Shown here: positions 22,590 to 33,473 of the stretch, in pieces
Layout of the letters: the number at the start of each line of letters is the position of its first letter
Position numbering within the stretch: the stretch's first letter is position 1
NCBI GenBank assembly: GCA_019775845.1
Contig: JADQAV010000030.1
Span: forward strand, 1-64,000
Direction: 5' to 3'
Origin: Myrmaecium sp. VS I D KN 1
Taxonomy: Eukaryota > Ascomycota > Dothideomycetes > Valsariales > Valsariaceae
Length of the DNA: 64,000 nucleotides
The notes under the pieces: model-generated
Told to the model about the DNA's origin: nothing
Seen by the model: the letters and a program-made list of their open reading frames with translations, nothing else
Databases searched by the model: none
Program-made: the position numbers and the translations under genes

Positions 22590-24220
22590 TACTCCCTCGC
22601 CTTAAATAATACGTTAAAATAATCGCAAAGAAGCTAATATAATTACTAGAACTCGCTTCTTTACTACTTACGACGTTAGGCCGCCTTAAATAAGCCTTAA
22701 AGATATTATAAGATAATAATAAGTAGACTATTAAGTAGTACAGAAATAGCTTTAATAACGTAGGCGTTATAGCGATAAAGCTTATTAATAGCTAGGAAAA
22801 CGACGTACTAAGCGGCCTACGAAGCTAACTAATTAGAAAGCTAATAAGTTAACGTCGCTATTTAAGAATCCTATTCGTTAATAACTATACGAGGCTTAGA
22901 TTAAGTATTACTATCTTAATTATAGTATTATTACTTTATAACGCTATCTTTAATAGAAAAATACAAGGTACTTTAAATAAGCTTAAGTAAAGTATCTATC
23001 TAATAAGTATAAGGAATTATAGTAAGAGTATAGTAAATAATATAGAGATAAGTTTATTATACCTTTCTAGTAGTAGATTTACTTTACTAATAAAGCTTAT
23101 ATTAATCTAGTTATAGAAGACGACGGCTATATCTTATATAAGAAAGGTACTTATTATTATTAAGAGAATATATAAACGAAGCCTCCTCCTTTTAAAATAA
23201 TATAGAAGATCTATATAGCTACTTTAGTATCTTACTACTATAAGTTAAAGCTTATTATCTATAATAATAATAGTAAGATACTACTAATTATAAGGCCTTA
23301 TAAGTCTCGTCGCCGCCTAAAGAATAAAATAGAATAGAAGTATCTTTATCGTCTTATAAAGTAGTAGGCTTATAATATAGAAGTTAAGCTAGTTCCTCGC
23401 GGTAATTTAATAACTTAATTTTATTACTCTTTACGTATACTTCCTATCTATATTAAATAAATATAATATGTTAAAAGAATATATAAGTACGATCTATTCT
23501 TAAGTAGAGGAAATTACTACTAGCTTATAGAAGATAATAACTCCTTATATAGTACTTATACTAATTATAATCTACTATACTAGAAGAAGCTATTTATAGG
23601 CGTTTATCTATACTACTACCTACTAAAATCGCCTAATTTAAATCTAATTAAGGCTGTATAGAATATACTAAAGTAATAGTTAAGTAAGTAGTAATAAAGT
23701 TTAATACTAGAGCTAAAAGAGGTAATAAGAGATAAATAGGATAAAATTACCCTAGATAAGATATATATATATATCGCAGATATACCTTAGCGATATAAAT
23801 TACTAGTAAGAACTAGTAGAGAGCTTATTAAGATATATAAATAGTAATAATTAATTAATTTAATTAATAGTTACTTACTACCCTACTTTCCTACCTAGTT
23901 AATACTTAAATACCTAAGAATAACTTTTAATACTAACGTACGTAGTCCGTAGGTAGGTAGCTATATAGGGGTAGTAGTATAAGTAAAGTAGTAGCTAGGG
24001 GGAGGTACTACGCTACTATAAGATACCTCCCGGGGACTTTTAGTTTATTATTATTTTACCGGGCGATTCGCTATTAGAGTAAGAGATATTATAGTATTTA
24101 GCGTTATATATCTATCCTAATATAATAAAGAAAGAAGTAAATACTAAAATAGACTAAAACGTCGCTATCGCCGGATAGTAGGATTAGTAAGTATCTTTAT
24201 TAGAGGGGTGTAATGTGAAA
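22590..24220 (+). mobile_element. RIP-eroded Tc1/mariner-type DNA transposon remnant
   Basis: This block is extremely AT-rich, with almost no CA or TG dinucleotides and a great excess of TA, which is the hallmark of heavy repeat-induced point mutation. On the plus strand the ghost of a DDE transposase can still be read between about 23170 and 23850. Islands include PPPFKITQKIYIATLVSYYH, EDNNSLYSTYTNYN and KSPNLNLIKAVQNILKQ, the last matching the SPDLNPIEAxWNILKQ block that closes the catalytic domain of ascomycete Tc1/mariner (DDE_3-type) transposases. Many stops interrupt the frame, so it is inactive. Terminal inverted repeats and TA target duplication could not be fixed; the ends given are where the AT bias begins and fades. 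Confidence 0.8.
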
Positions 24221-24364
24221 GATCTAGGTAGGTAGGATAGAAGGTTTATATATAGGAGGGGAAGAAGTTATAATTTAAGAAAGATAGAAAGTAAGAAAAC
24301 CCCGCTATATAATCTTCTATATCCTCGTATCTCTATCCTATAGTACTATTTAAAGTTAATAACG

Positions 24365-24935
24365 GTAGTAGAAAAAGTAAAGCAGAGCGAAGTAAAGTAA
24401 AACCTATCCCTCTTAACCATCCCAGCTGATCCATTACATACCAGCCTTCTTCTATCCTAAAGAAATGCCCTGTGTTTCCCATACCACAACCCTATCCGTA
24501 GGACTCTCACGAAGATATAGCGACATCGAAAAACATGAAGTGCAGCGGAGGAAAGTAAGGTAAAGTAAACTAAATCAGTCCCTCCAGAACCTCCGTACCG
24601 CCTACAGTACTATCCCCCTCAGAAAGTGAAAATAAGTAAGGTGTAAGCAAAAGCTATACCTCCATCTTTCAAACGCTGCGAGCTATAGTAAAGTGAAGTG
24701 AAGCGAAGTAGGAAGTAAAGCCCATATATCCCTCCTACCCATCCCTCTTAGTGAGATCTCATGCGCCGAAGATCCCTGATCCCATCTCTCCTAGTCTAGC
24801 TGAATCTCATAAAGCTGACAGATCCTCCTACATCCTATCCTGCAGTACCGTCCGTAATCATCCATCACAACATAACATAGCAAGTAAAGTAAAGCAAAGC
24901 GACGGCGCAAAGCAAAATAAAGCGACCACATAACC
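24365..24935. repeat. Diverged tandem array with GTAAA/GTGAA core, unit about 145-190 bp
   Basis: Clusters of AAGTAAAGTAAA-type words recur at about 24378, 24553, 24690 and 24880. Each is followed by CxxATCCCTCxxxxCCATCC or CCCTCCAGAACC-like pyrimidine-rich sequence. The array lies between the RIP-eroded transposon and the 3' end of the LSB5-like gene. No gene is visible in it. Confidence 0.55.
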
Positions 24936-25002
24936 CTCCTCCCCTCCTTCTCACCTTATCCCAGTCTATCCCTCCCCTCCTCCTACCGTCACATCCTCAT
25001 CC

Positions 25003-26593
25003 TCATATCTTAACAGCATTAGCATCACTAAACGGATTCTCCTCATCCTCCTCCTCCTCCTGCAGCTCCTCCTGCAGCTCCTCCTCAGTACCCCCCTTCT
25101 CCTCCCTCCCCTGAGGCCTCGGCGGTTTCGGCGGCGGCACATCCCCCTCGTCCCCCACCCCCACCTCACTATCCGAATCCTCATCATCACTCACCGCCCC
25201 ATCCGCCACCTCAAACGCGCGCATCGCCTTGACGAGCTCATCGTTCGCGGTGAGCAAGCTACCAATCCACGGTTCGGCGGCCTCGACGCGCTGGATGTCA
25301 CGGAGGACCTGGCGGCGGAGGCGGGCGCAGGTCTCGAAGAGGGCGACGCATTCCGGGTTTTGCGAGACGCGCGGCTGCTGCGGGGCGTGGGGGAGGAGTT
25401 GGAGGGCGTTGAGCAGGTTGGTGCTGGCGACGGTGGCGGAGGCGATGAGGTCGAGGAGGTGGGGTTTTTCGAGGGTGGGGTTGAAAGGTGGGAGGGTGGT
25501 GGAGGCGGATTTGCGGTGTTTTTTGGATTTGTCTTTGGTTTTGCTGAGGAGGGAGGTGGTGGAAATTGGGGTGGTGGGGCTGAGGGTGGAAGGCATCGGG
25601 CTGCTGACGCTACGGGTGTGGGATCCTGCGACCGGTGGGGAGGACGACGACGACGGCTGACCGTCTTCTTCGGTTTCGGCGTTCGGTGAACGGACGGGTT
25701 TGGATGGGGGCGGTCGACGGGTTTGAGGGAGCTGCTTGTAAAGAGTGCAGATGCGTTCGAGACCGGGGGTGTTGCGGTAGTTGACGGCCCATTGACGGAA
25801 GAGGAGGTTGCATTTGGCGCGGACGTCGCGGTCGACGGTGTCGTCGCGGGGGAGGAGGCGGAGACGTTCGAGGAGGGGTTCATCGGCGAAGGTCTTTTGG
25901 AAGCGACTGCCGGCGTTTTGGATGAGAGCGTCGAGGATGACGAGGGCGCGGAGTTGGCGGTGGACGTTGCCGTATTTACTTGGGAGAGTGAGTGATAGAA
26001 AGGATGGAGGAGAGGGGTGTCGGACGTACAGCTTCTTACGAATGGCACGAGCAGCCTCCGTCGGACCAGAGTCCTGAATACGAATGACCTCGATCAGGTC
26101 GACGATACCACCCAGATCATTCTCCTCATACTGCTCGCTGGTAAGGCGATCGATCTGGACGGTGACAGCCGAATATGGCTTGCGCTGGGCGAGAACGAAG
26201 AATCTCAGTCTCCATTTGACGTGACGACGCAGGTAGCAGACGGGGCATGGGGGTTGGTAGCCGACAGGGACGTCGCTGTCGTTGGTAACGACGTCCCGAC
26301 CGTGACTGTGCTTGAAAAAGGGCTGGGTGCGGGAGGGGATGGAGGAAGAGGTGGAGACGCCAATGACGGGGTAGACGCAGGCGCCGATGGCATAGACGTC
26401 GCCGGCGGACGGCATGGTCGTCGTTGTCGTCGTCTACAAAGAGGAGAGGTGGAGAGAAGAGGTGGAGAGAAGAAGAGGAAGACGGGCGGGGAGAAGAAGA
26501 GGGGAAAGAAGACATGAGGGCAAGCGAGCGAGAGAGGACGGACGGGACAAACTGAAGAGAAGCGGTGCGACTTACGGAGCTGCTACTAAACAT
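25003..26593 (-). CDS. LSB5: VHS/GAT-domain endocytic adaptor, LSB5-like
   Basis: I propose three exons: 26593-26576 (MFSSSS), 26184-26030 and 25978-25003, giving 382 residues. The first intron is long (391 nt, GTAAGT donor) and the second is 51 nt (GTACGT). The VHS domain (about residues 7-145) starts KPYSAVTVQIDRLTSEQYEE and includes GGIVDLIEVIRIQDSGPTEA and YGNVHRQLRALVILDALIQN, typical of Lsb5. A Pro/Ser-rich linker follows, then a GAT-like helical region (about 250-340) and an acidic tail with an NPF motif (ENPFSDANA) that could bind EH domains. Yeast Lsb5 binds ubiquitin, Arf3 and the actin nucleator Las17 at endocytic sites. Without the short first exon, the conserved start would be replaced by an unrelated low-complexity N-terminus beginning at 26415. 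Confidence in the family is high; the first exon is inferred. Confidence 0.85.
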
Positions 26594-27708
26594 CCTACCT
26601 ACCTACGACCTTACTGTACCGTACGCCGTGTGATCCCCGTCTCACACAGTACACTACTCTACTAGGTATTCTACTGTATCCAGCTGCGAAGCTGACTCCG
26701 GATGGCTGATGTCGCGTTGTGACACCGCGCAGCGAGCTGAATCCGTTCGGCCTGTCAGGTCGGAGGAGAAGGCGGATCAAGCAGGTTGGCTTGCACGACG
26801 ACAATGCCTTGGTCGGACTGGACGGACGAATCTGGTGCTGGAGGAACCAACTGTCTGCTTATGGTCGCACAGCGCCGACGACGAGGATGTGAGGATGTGA
26901 GGATGTGAGGAGGAGGGGAGGTGGTGGAGGGCGGGGTGCGGACTGCGCGGACTGAGGAGGTGGTGGTGGTAGTATCCGTAACAGAGAAGAAGAAGATGAA
27001 GAAGTAAATCCAGCGATATATAAAGCGATCGATGTTGAGCAAGACACCAAGCGGTAGGAAGTAAGTAGGTTGTCGCAGTGTTAGGTGCAGTGAAGCTGAA
27101 GATAGATGATGATGATGCGATGCGATCCATCCCCCCTCCCCCGCCCGACGACCGGCCCGATTGCGGGGTCGGCATCATGCTCAGATAAGCACGATAATCT
27201 CCCCGTACAACCTCAACCTCACGCCGGACTGACAAACAGACAGATCCCTGCCATCCAACTTCATGCATTCACGCATGTCAGGACAAATGTGCATGTCCGA
27301 CAGAGACGAACCACGGTAATCACATCCAACCTCATCTTCTCCGCCCCTCGCTGACATCGCTGACACCGCCACCGGTACGGCTGCAGCAGTAACAGCCGCG
27401 ATAGCCATCCGCCATCAGCCCGCTCCGTATTATCGTTACCACGGCCGTTATCCTCCCGTAATAGCCAAGGCATCAGCGGTGCATCTCGAGACGCGGACAG
27501 CATCAACGCCAAGGAAGGAGGAGGAGAAGGAGGACAAGCACAAAGACAAGCCACACCATCCCAGCCCCACCACCCCATCCCAACCACAGCCGTCGAAGCG
27601 CTGCGGTGTGCGAGGGCTGGGTATGGATACGGATATACCGTGTTTGACCGCGGTGGTGCTGCTGCTTCCGTGGCTGTGCGGAGCGGAGTAGCGGCCGTGC
27701 GGGGCGGA
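26594..27708. other. Divergent intergenic region between LSB5-like and TDADL-repeat genes
   Basis: No credible gene is seen. The segment carries GAGGATGTG repeats (26880-26910), a GGTGGTGGT run near 26950 and ATGATGATG near 27105. It probably contains both promoters. An undetected upstream exon of the TDADL-repeat gene could lie within 27470-27700. Confidence 0.45.
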
Positions 27709-30501
27709 ATGGCGGGGTTTTCTGCTTCTTCTGCTCCTGCTGCTTCCTGCGTCGTGCGGACGGCGCGGACAGGGCGGAGAGCTGGCTTGGCGGCGGCGGC
27801 GGAGGAGGGAGGTCGACACGCGGATCGGGAGATATGTGGGGTTTCTGATGTGATACGAGGGAGTGCGTTTGCGGATTCTGCGGTAACGGTAACTCGTCGG
27901 GTGAAGGAGGGTGGTGGTGAGGATTGTGGAGAGGACTTCGATGGTGTTACGGATGCGGAGCTGAGATGTGCTGTGCTGGCTTTGGAGGGGGTGGGTGAGT
28001 ATTCTGCTGCTGCTTGTGGTGGTGGGGATGGTTCGTCGGCCCGATCCGATAAACCTTCCTTGGAACTGGAGAAGCATGGTGGTGGAGAGGACTTCGATGG
28101 GTGTGAAGTGGAGGACCAACTCACTGACGCAGATCTTCGACTCGCTGCAGCTGCTTTGGAGGGGGTGGGTGAGGAGCGTGCTGCTGCTTGTGGTGGCCTC
28201 GATACTTCCTCCGTCAGGCTGGAGGTGGGGTCTGGACGAAAAGCTGGAGAGGACTTCGACGCATCTCATCTCCAAGCGGAACTCACCGACGCAGATCTTC
28301 GACTCGCTGCGGCGTCTTTGGAAGGAACGGGTGAGTATCCCGCAGCTCGTGATGGCCGCGATACTTCGACAGTCCGATGCGAACAACCTACCTCGGAACT
28401 GGAGGGGGATTGCAGTGGAGAGGACTTCAACCCATCTCACATCCAGAATGAGAACGAACTCACCGACGCAGATCTTCGACTCGTAGCAACTCGCAACGCA
28501 AAAACGCACCCGATTCGTGTCGGCGCTGAAGTTTCGCCAGGACAACATCCTCCTCTTACGTTGGAGCACGACGAAGAATCACACGGTAAGATCACCGCCG
28601 CCGATGTCCTCCGCGCGGCTCTCGCAGTGAATGATCAACGTCCCGGTCGTGATGATGCGATGACCGATACAGCGCATCTTCCCGACGCAGGTTTGCAAGT
28701 ACATGAGCAAGTCTCCGCATGTGACGGCGCTGTGACTGAGCCTGGAGTCGTGCCTGGCTCCTCGATGGAAGAGGATGACTTGCTGGATGAGCTTACAGAC
28801 ATGGATCTTCAACACGCTGCAGCTTACGGGGTCAAGGATCAGTATCCAACATGTGACGTTGCGCATACAGTGTCCGACGGGAAGGAAGCTCTCCGCAACG
28901 ACAGTATTGACGATTTCGACGTTGATGTTATTTATGCGGACTTTTCGTCGACGTGCGATGTGAATGCTCAGAATTCCGGACCTGATATCACTAACGCTTC
29001 TTCGCTTCCTTCCATCAAAGTGCCCGGCAGGAAAGAACTTCGACCCGAAGCAGATGGTGTGGACGACTTCGACGTCGGTATTGTTGATGCGGAGTTCTTG
29101 TCGATTTGCGATGTGAATGCTCAGTATTCGGGACGTGACTTCCCCAATCCTTCTTTCATTCAACCCAATGTCATCCATGATTCAAATCCAAATGACGACC
29201 TTGAAGCCTTCCACGATGATATTACAGATGCAGATCTCCTCTCCGCTGCTTCCAATATCAATGATCCGTGTCTCGTACCTAACGAAGCGCCAATCCAGTC
29301 CGATCGAGTCTCTGACCGCCGACAATCTGTCCCGGCGGAAGATGATATTGCCGAAGACTGCCATATCATAGATGAAGACCATCAACGTGCAACAGCTTGC
29401 CATCAGAACATTCAATCGCATTCAGTACACTCCAATACAAACCATGTTTCCAACCAGAACCATGTTCCGCCTCCCTTTGACGATAGCTATACTGAACTCA
29501 CCGACGCAGATCTGCTCTGCGCAGCTGGGGATATGATTGATCAGTACCCAGGACTTGATGATGCGCCTGTGCTTGTGCACGACCAGATCTCTCCCCCGGA
29601 GGAAGGTGATGTGACTGATGCGGATCTGCTCGCCGCGCTGCAAGATCCGGAAGGAGAGATCTTCTCTTCGGACACCAGGCTCGTTCCGCAGCCGGAGAAG
29701 GACGAGATGGTCGATGTCTCCCATCACGACCTCACAGATGCAGACCATGACATATATCATGACCCTCTACCGCGTAAACGTACCAACACCTCAAAAACTG
29801 CTCCATACCAGCCTCATCAAATCATCCAGCTCTCCTTCGAATCTCTACATCCGTCCACTCACTCAACGGGAGAAGAACATGATAACATCACAGCCAAAAT
29901 CTCCACCTCCCCCTCCTCTCCCACAGACGCCAACCCTCTTCACGCCACTACTCGCAAAACCACCGTTCTTTCCTCAGAAAATACCTCCTCCTCCGCAGAA
30001 CCAGCCAATCCATCCAACCCCCCACCACCACCACCCATCGTCCGTCCCCCCTTCCCAGCGCCCCTGCACGACCGCTCCCCCATCCTCGGCCTCTCCTCCA
30101 GCCACCGCGTGCACATCTGCTTCCGCGTCGGGGAAGCGGTGCGCGTTGGCTCCATCACAGCACGGCGACGGAGCCAGGGGGAAGGGGAGGGGGATGTGCT
30201 GGTGGAGTTGTATGCTCGAGTACGACGGCGACAAGCCGGGGAGCTGGTGTTGGAGGATTTGTGGACGGTGGGGATGGGTGTGAGGGGGGTTTGGAGGGGG
30301 GAGGGGGAGTGGGATGTGGTGGATGGGGGGATGGAGATTGGGAGGGTGGTGGGGAGGGTGAGGAGGGTTGCTGCTACTGCGACTGCTGGGGGTGATGTTG
30401 GGGAGGGGGGGAGAGTGGTGAGTGGGTGGGAGGTGGAGGTGCTGTGGTTAGAGGAGGTGGGGTGGGAGGATGTGAGGTGGGTTTTGGGGGTGTTGGGGTG
30501 A
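27709..30501 (+). CDS. Acidic TDADL-repeat protein with conserved-looking C-terminal domain, function unknown
   Basis: An open frame of 930 residues begins at the first in-frame ATG; it stays open upstream, so a 5' exon may be missing. A poorly conserved N-terminus is followed by an acidic region in which the motif T-D-A-D-L-x-x-A-A recurs about ten times (threonine at residues 81, 139, 193, 252, 296, 363, 506, 598, 636, 676). The first four units are 54-59 residues long and each carries a GEDF block, the motif and LEGxGE. The last ~145 residues form a different, globular-looking domain with HRVHICFRVGEAV, ELYARV, then Trp-rich VLWLEEVGWEDVRWV. I recall a similar CFRIGEA ... ELYARV ... WEDVxWV pattern in uncharacterised ascomycete proteins, but cannot name it. 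The repeat resembles a ubiquitin-interacting motif (acidic patch, Leu-x-x-Ala), which is inference only. No signal peptide or membrane segment is present. Confidence 0.75.
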   Translation: MAGFSASSAPAASCVVRTARTGRRAGLAAAAEEGGRHADREICGVSDVIRGSAFADSAVTVTRRVKEGGGEDCGEDFDGVTDAELRCAVLALEGVGEYSAAACGGGDGSSARSDKPSLELEKHGGGEDFDGCEVEDQLTDADLRLAAAALEGVGEERAAACGGLDTSSVRLEVGSGRKAGEDFDASHLQAELTDADLRLAAASLEGTGEYPAARDGRDTSTVRCEQPTSELEGDCSGEDFNPSHIQNENELTDADLRLVATRNAKTHPIRVGAEVSPGQHPPLTLEHDEESHGKITAADVLRAALAVNDQRPGRDDAMTDTAHLPDAGLQVHEQVSACDGAVTEPGVVPGSSMEEDDLLDELTDMDLQHAAAYGVKDQYPTCDVAHTVSDGKEALRNDSIDDFDVDVIYADFSSTCDVNAQNSGPDITNASSLPSIKVPGRKELRPEADGVDDFDVGIVDAEFLSICDVNAQYSGRDFPNPSFIQPNVIHDSNPNDDLEAFHDDITDADLLSAASNINDPCLVPNEAPIQSDRVSDRRQSVPAEDDIAEDCHIIDEDHQRATACHQNIQSHSVHSNTNHVSNQNHVPPPFDDSYTELTDADLLCAAGDMIDQYPGLDDAPVLVHDQISPPEEGDVTDADLLAALQDPEGEIFSSDTRLVPQPEKDEMVDVSHHDLTDADHDIYHDPLPRKRTNTSKTAPYQPHQIIQLSFESLHPSTHSTGEEHDNITAKISTSPSSPTDANPLHATTRKTTVLSSENTSSSAEPANPSNPPPPPPIVRPPFPAPLHDRSPILGLSSSHRVHICFRVGEAVRVGSITARRRSQGEGEGDVLVELYARVRRRQAGELVLEDLWTVGMGVRGVWRGEGEWDVVDGGMEIGRVVGRVRRVAATATAGGDVGEGGRVVSGWEVEVLWLEEVGWEDVRWVLGVLG

Positions 30502-31020
30502 TGGATCTCGTTGCTGTGATCTATGATGATGATAGTGGTGAGGATAAAGCTGGAAGGACCTGATGGGATGGGTTATCGCTATGCAGAGATGAAGAACTGT
30601 TTTGCTGCGATATATCTGAGATGGCTATATATTCATCCTCCACTGATCGCAGCTTAATCAGAACATCCTCTTGTGAGTTTGTGACCTGGCCTCCGACGTT
30701 CATCGACGTTGAGCTGTCACGGCTGTCACGGAGCCCTGCAGTCAGACCAAGCTTTGGCGCTGGCGGGTCCGGCCTTTGTGGGGTTCCCCATCTAGCCCCG
30801 ACTTACTCCCGCCATGACGAACAATCAACCACCAACGACTTCAACTTGAACCTCTCAACCTCAACCTCACCTCCACCCTCCTCTCTACTTCCACCTCACA
30901 CACTCCCTCCTCTATACGCTCCACGACTACATCTCCACTACCACCACGTCGGATCTCTCCCTCCAACACCGACATGTACATGCTCACCTCCATCCTCGTC
31001 ACCGCCCCCGACGCGTACTG
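30502..31020. other. Intergenic, promoter region of next gene
   Basis: I see no gene. A pyrimidine-rich stretch (about 30840-31000) precedes the next start and probably forms its 5' leader. Confidence 0.5.
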
Positions 31021-33473
31021 ATGGGCCTCACCGACCCCTTTCACTCCTCCCATTCCTCCTCCCTCCCCATGGATACCGCCGAGTCGATCATCGGCAGCCA
31101 GCTGGCGAGCCACATCGCCTGCCAGATCGCCGCCAACTCGACCGTCCACCGCGATGGCATCCAACGGACGCCCTGCCAGTCCCCGACCAAGTCCCGCTCC
31201 CTCTCCGACACGACCCCCCAACTCTCCCCATCGCCCAAATTCGACGAGCCACGCGCATCGCTGTCGAAGGACGACCACGAGCTGGTCACCGCCAGTCCAC
31301 GCACGCCGCGACGACCCGAATTCCTCGCCCGCGGCCTCTCGCTGCAGATGCCACCGCGCGACTTCAGCAACTACAACCCTCACAACCCCATCCTCACCGC
31401 CCGCCATCCGCTCTCGCCGCAGCTGGACGGCCGCAGCGCGTATGGCTCGCCGGTGTCGGTCCTCCCCCGTCACTCCCGCGGCGCCGAGTTCTCCCGCGCC
31501 TGCACCAACCTCCACCACTCCACACTGGCCGAGCAGTCCTCGCCCGACTCCTCGCCGACGGTCACGCAGAAGGGTATGATGATCCCGCCGCCTCGTCAGC
31601 GACGCTCCGCTTCCATGCTCCTCGACTCGCCGAACCCGTCACACATTCATGGCACGAACCTCTGGCCGAGCGCGGGAGGAGGGGACAAGACGGCGGCTTC
31701 CAGCTCGGTCGGCAGCATCAACATGCTCGGCTCTGACAGCTCCTCCACCGACTCGGATGATCTCGATCCACTGGACCCCGACGGCGACGACGATCCGATG
31801 ATCATGACCCCGCAGGTGAAGCAGGCACAACCCAGCGGCGGCTCGAATCCGTTTCATCTTGCGACGGCCAGTCCCGTCGGTAGCACTGGTGGCACCTGGC
31901 CCACCACCATGATGGGACCCAACTTCATGAGCATCCAACGCGCGCGGCTGCGCAAGGGTCGCAGTCGGAAGAGCAACAGCAGCAGCGCGAGCGGGCACAG
32001 TTCGATCGCGAGTCCGGTGCCGGGATCGCCGCCGATGAACGGGGGAGGACGGTCGGCAGTTGAAGGTGCGGGTGCGGGTGGATATTTCGCGCGGGAGGCG
32101 GTACGACGGAGCAGCTCGCGAAGAGAAAGCCTGAGTCGGGTCACGAACGAGTTGCATCTGTCGAGTGGGAATGATAGTGGAGATGAGGCGGGATTGGCGG
32201 GTCCGTCGACGCCGGGGGTGATTCGACGACCGGTGACACGGAGGGGGAATTTATTGGTTAGTTCTCTTTCCCTGGCCTTAGTAGGACGTGTACTGATATG
32301 GATGGTATTTTACAGCCTCGCTCCCGCCAGTTCGCCCGCCTCAAAGCCGAACTGCTCGAAGAATCCGCCCCCGTCGACAGCGAAGTCCGCCGCGAAGCCG
32401 AGATCATCCGCCAAGTGCGCGAGTCGGATGAGGGGTTCGAGCAGAACGGCACCGGTACTCCTCACCATCCGCCGCTAACCAACCAACAACGTCTCCCACC
32501 CTACGATCCGAGTCAACTCCTCCCTCTGCGGCGCGGGAGCAGCACGGCGTCTCATCGCGATGACCGCGGATCCGCCGAACTCGAGGGCATCCCGGAGATG
32601 GACACGGACACGGAGCACCAGCGCCGCGGCTTATTCGGCGGGTTCGCGGAATTCGCAAGGAACTCCTCACAGCAGCCGCAGCAGCAGCAGACGTCCGGCC
32701 CTGCGTCAGGCAGTGACGCACCGGATGTACAGGACGTCAGCATGGATTCGCCCTCCGCCTCCGCATCTGCATCCGTCTCCTCGCGGTCAAATAGCCTCGC
32801 CAACCCCACAAGCGCGAATGAATTCCCATGGACATCCACCGCCACCACTGCTGCATGGGTAGGCGGGCCCCTACGCACCCCGCCTATTGCTACTGCCGCA
32901 GAGGCGTGGCAGCGAAAGAGCTTCTCGAAGAAACGCCGACGGGAGGAGTTGGAGTGGGATGGCGATGATTTTTGCCGCCTCCAGCCGGGCGGTTGGAAGA
33001 GGAGGGCGGTTAGTCCGGTTAGTGTTAAGGTTGGTGGTGGGGTTGGGGCTGGGGCTGGGGCTGGGGTTGGGGTTGGGGGTGCTGCATCGGGGGCAGCGGG
33101 GGTTAAGGGGGTTAAGGGGGCGGGGAGCGCGGGGGGAGTGGGTGAAATGAGGGGAGCGGGAACCGGTGGAGGGGGAGTGGGGACTTCAGGGGGAGCTGCG
33201 GGGGGAGCAGGATCAGGAGTAGGAACGGGAGCGGGTGCGGGCAGAACGGGCGGAACGGGCGGAACGGGCGGAGCTGGAATGGGGACAAAGGGGGGAATGG
33301 GGTTGACGGGTGATGGGGGAAGGGCGAGGGAGGGGAGTGTCTCTGCTGGGGGATCCGGTGGGGGACCAGGATCTGTGGGGGCTGCCGGCGTGCCTGCTGG
33401 AGGAGTGAAAAGAGTCGGTCTCCAGGGCATGGTGGATACGAATGAGGGGTTGATGAGGATGAGTATTGAGTGA
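31021..33473 (+). CDS. Ser/Pro-rich fungal protein with glycine-rich tail, function unknown
   Basis: Two exons (31021-32256 and 32316-33473) are joined across a 59-nt intron with branch-point-like TACTGAT and a TACAG acceptor, in phase 0, giving 797 residues. The N-terminal half is disordered and rich in Ser-Pro sites (SPTKSRS, SPSPKF, TPRRPEF), suggesting a proline-directed kinase target. Likely conserved islands are RGLSLQMPPRDFS (about residue 110), SIQRARLRKGRSRKSNS (about 305) and, directly after the splice junction, RQFARLKAELLEESAPVDSE followed by REAEIIRQVRESDE. A basic KKRRREELEWDGDDF lies near residue 640, and the last ~140 residues are Gly/Ala/Val/Thr-rich. It is probably nuclear. 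I recognise no named family. A second ATG at 31069 (MDTAESIIGSQL) could be the real start. Confidence 0.75.

Noticed and set aside
27261-28569. Minus-strand open frames of 287 and 373 codons over the TDADL-repeat gene
   Set aside because: They mirror the coding repeat, are Ser/Pro/Arg-rich and have no domain; the plus strand has the structured C-terminal domain in the same frame.
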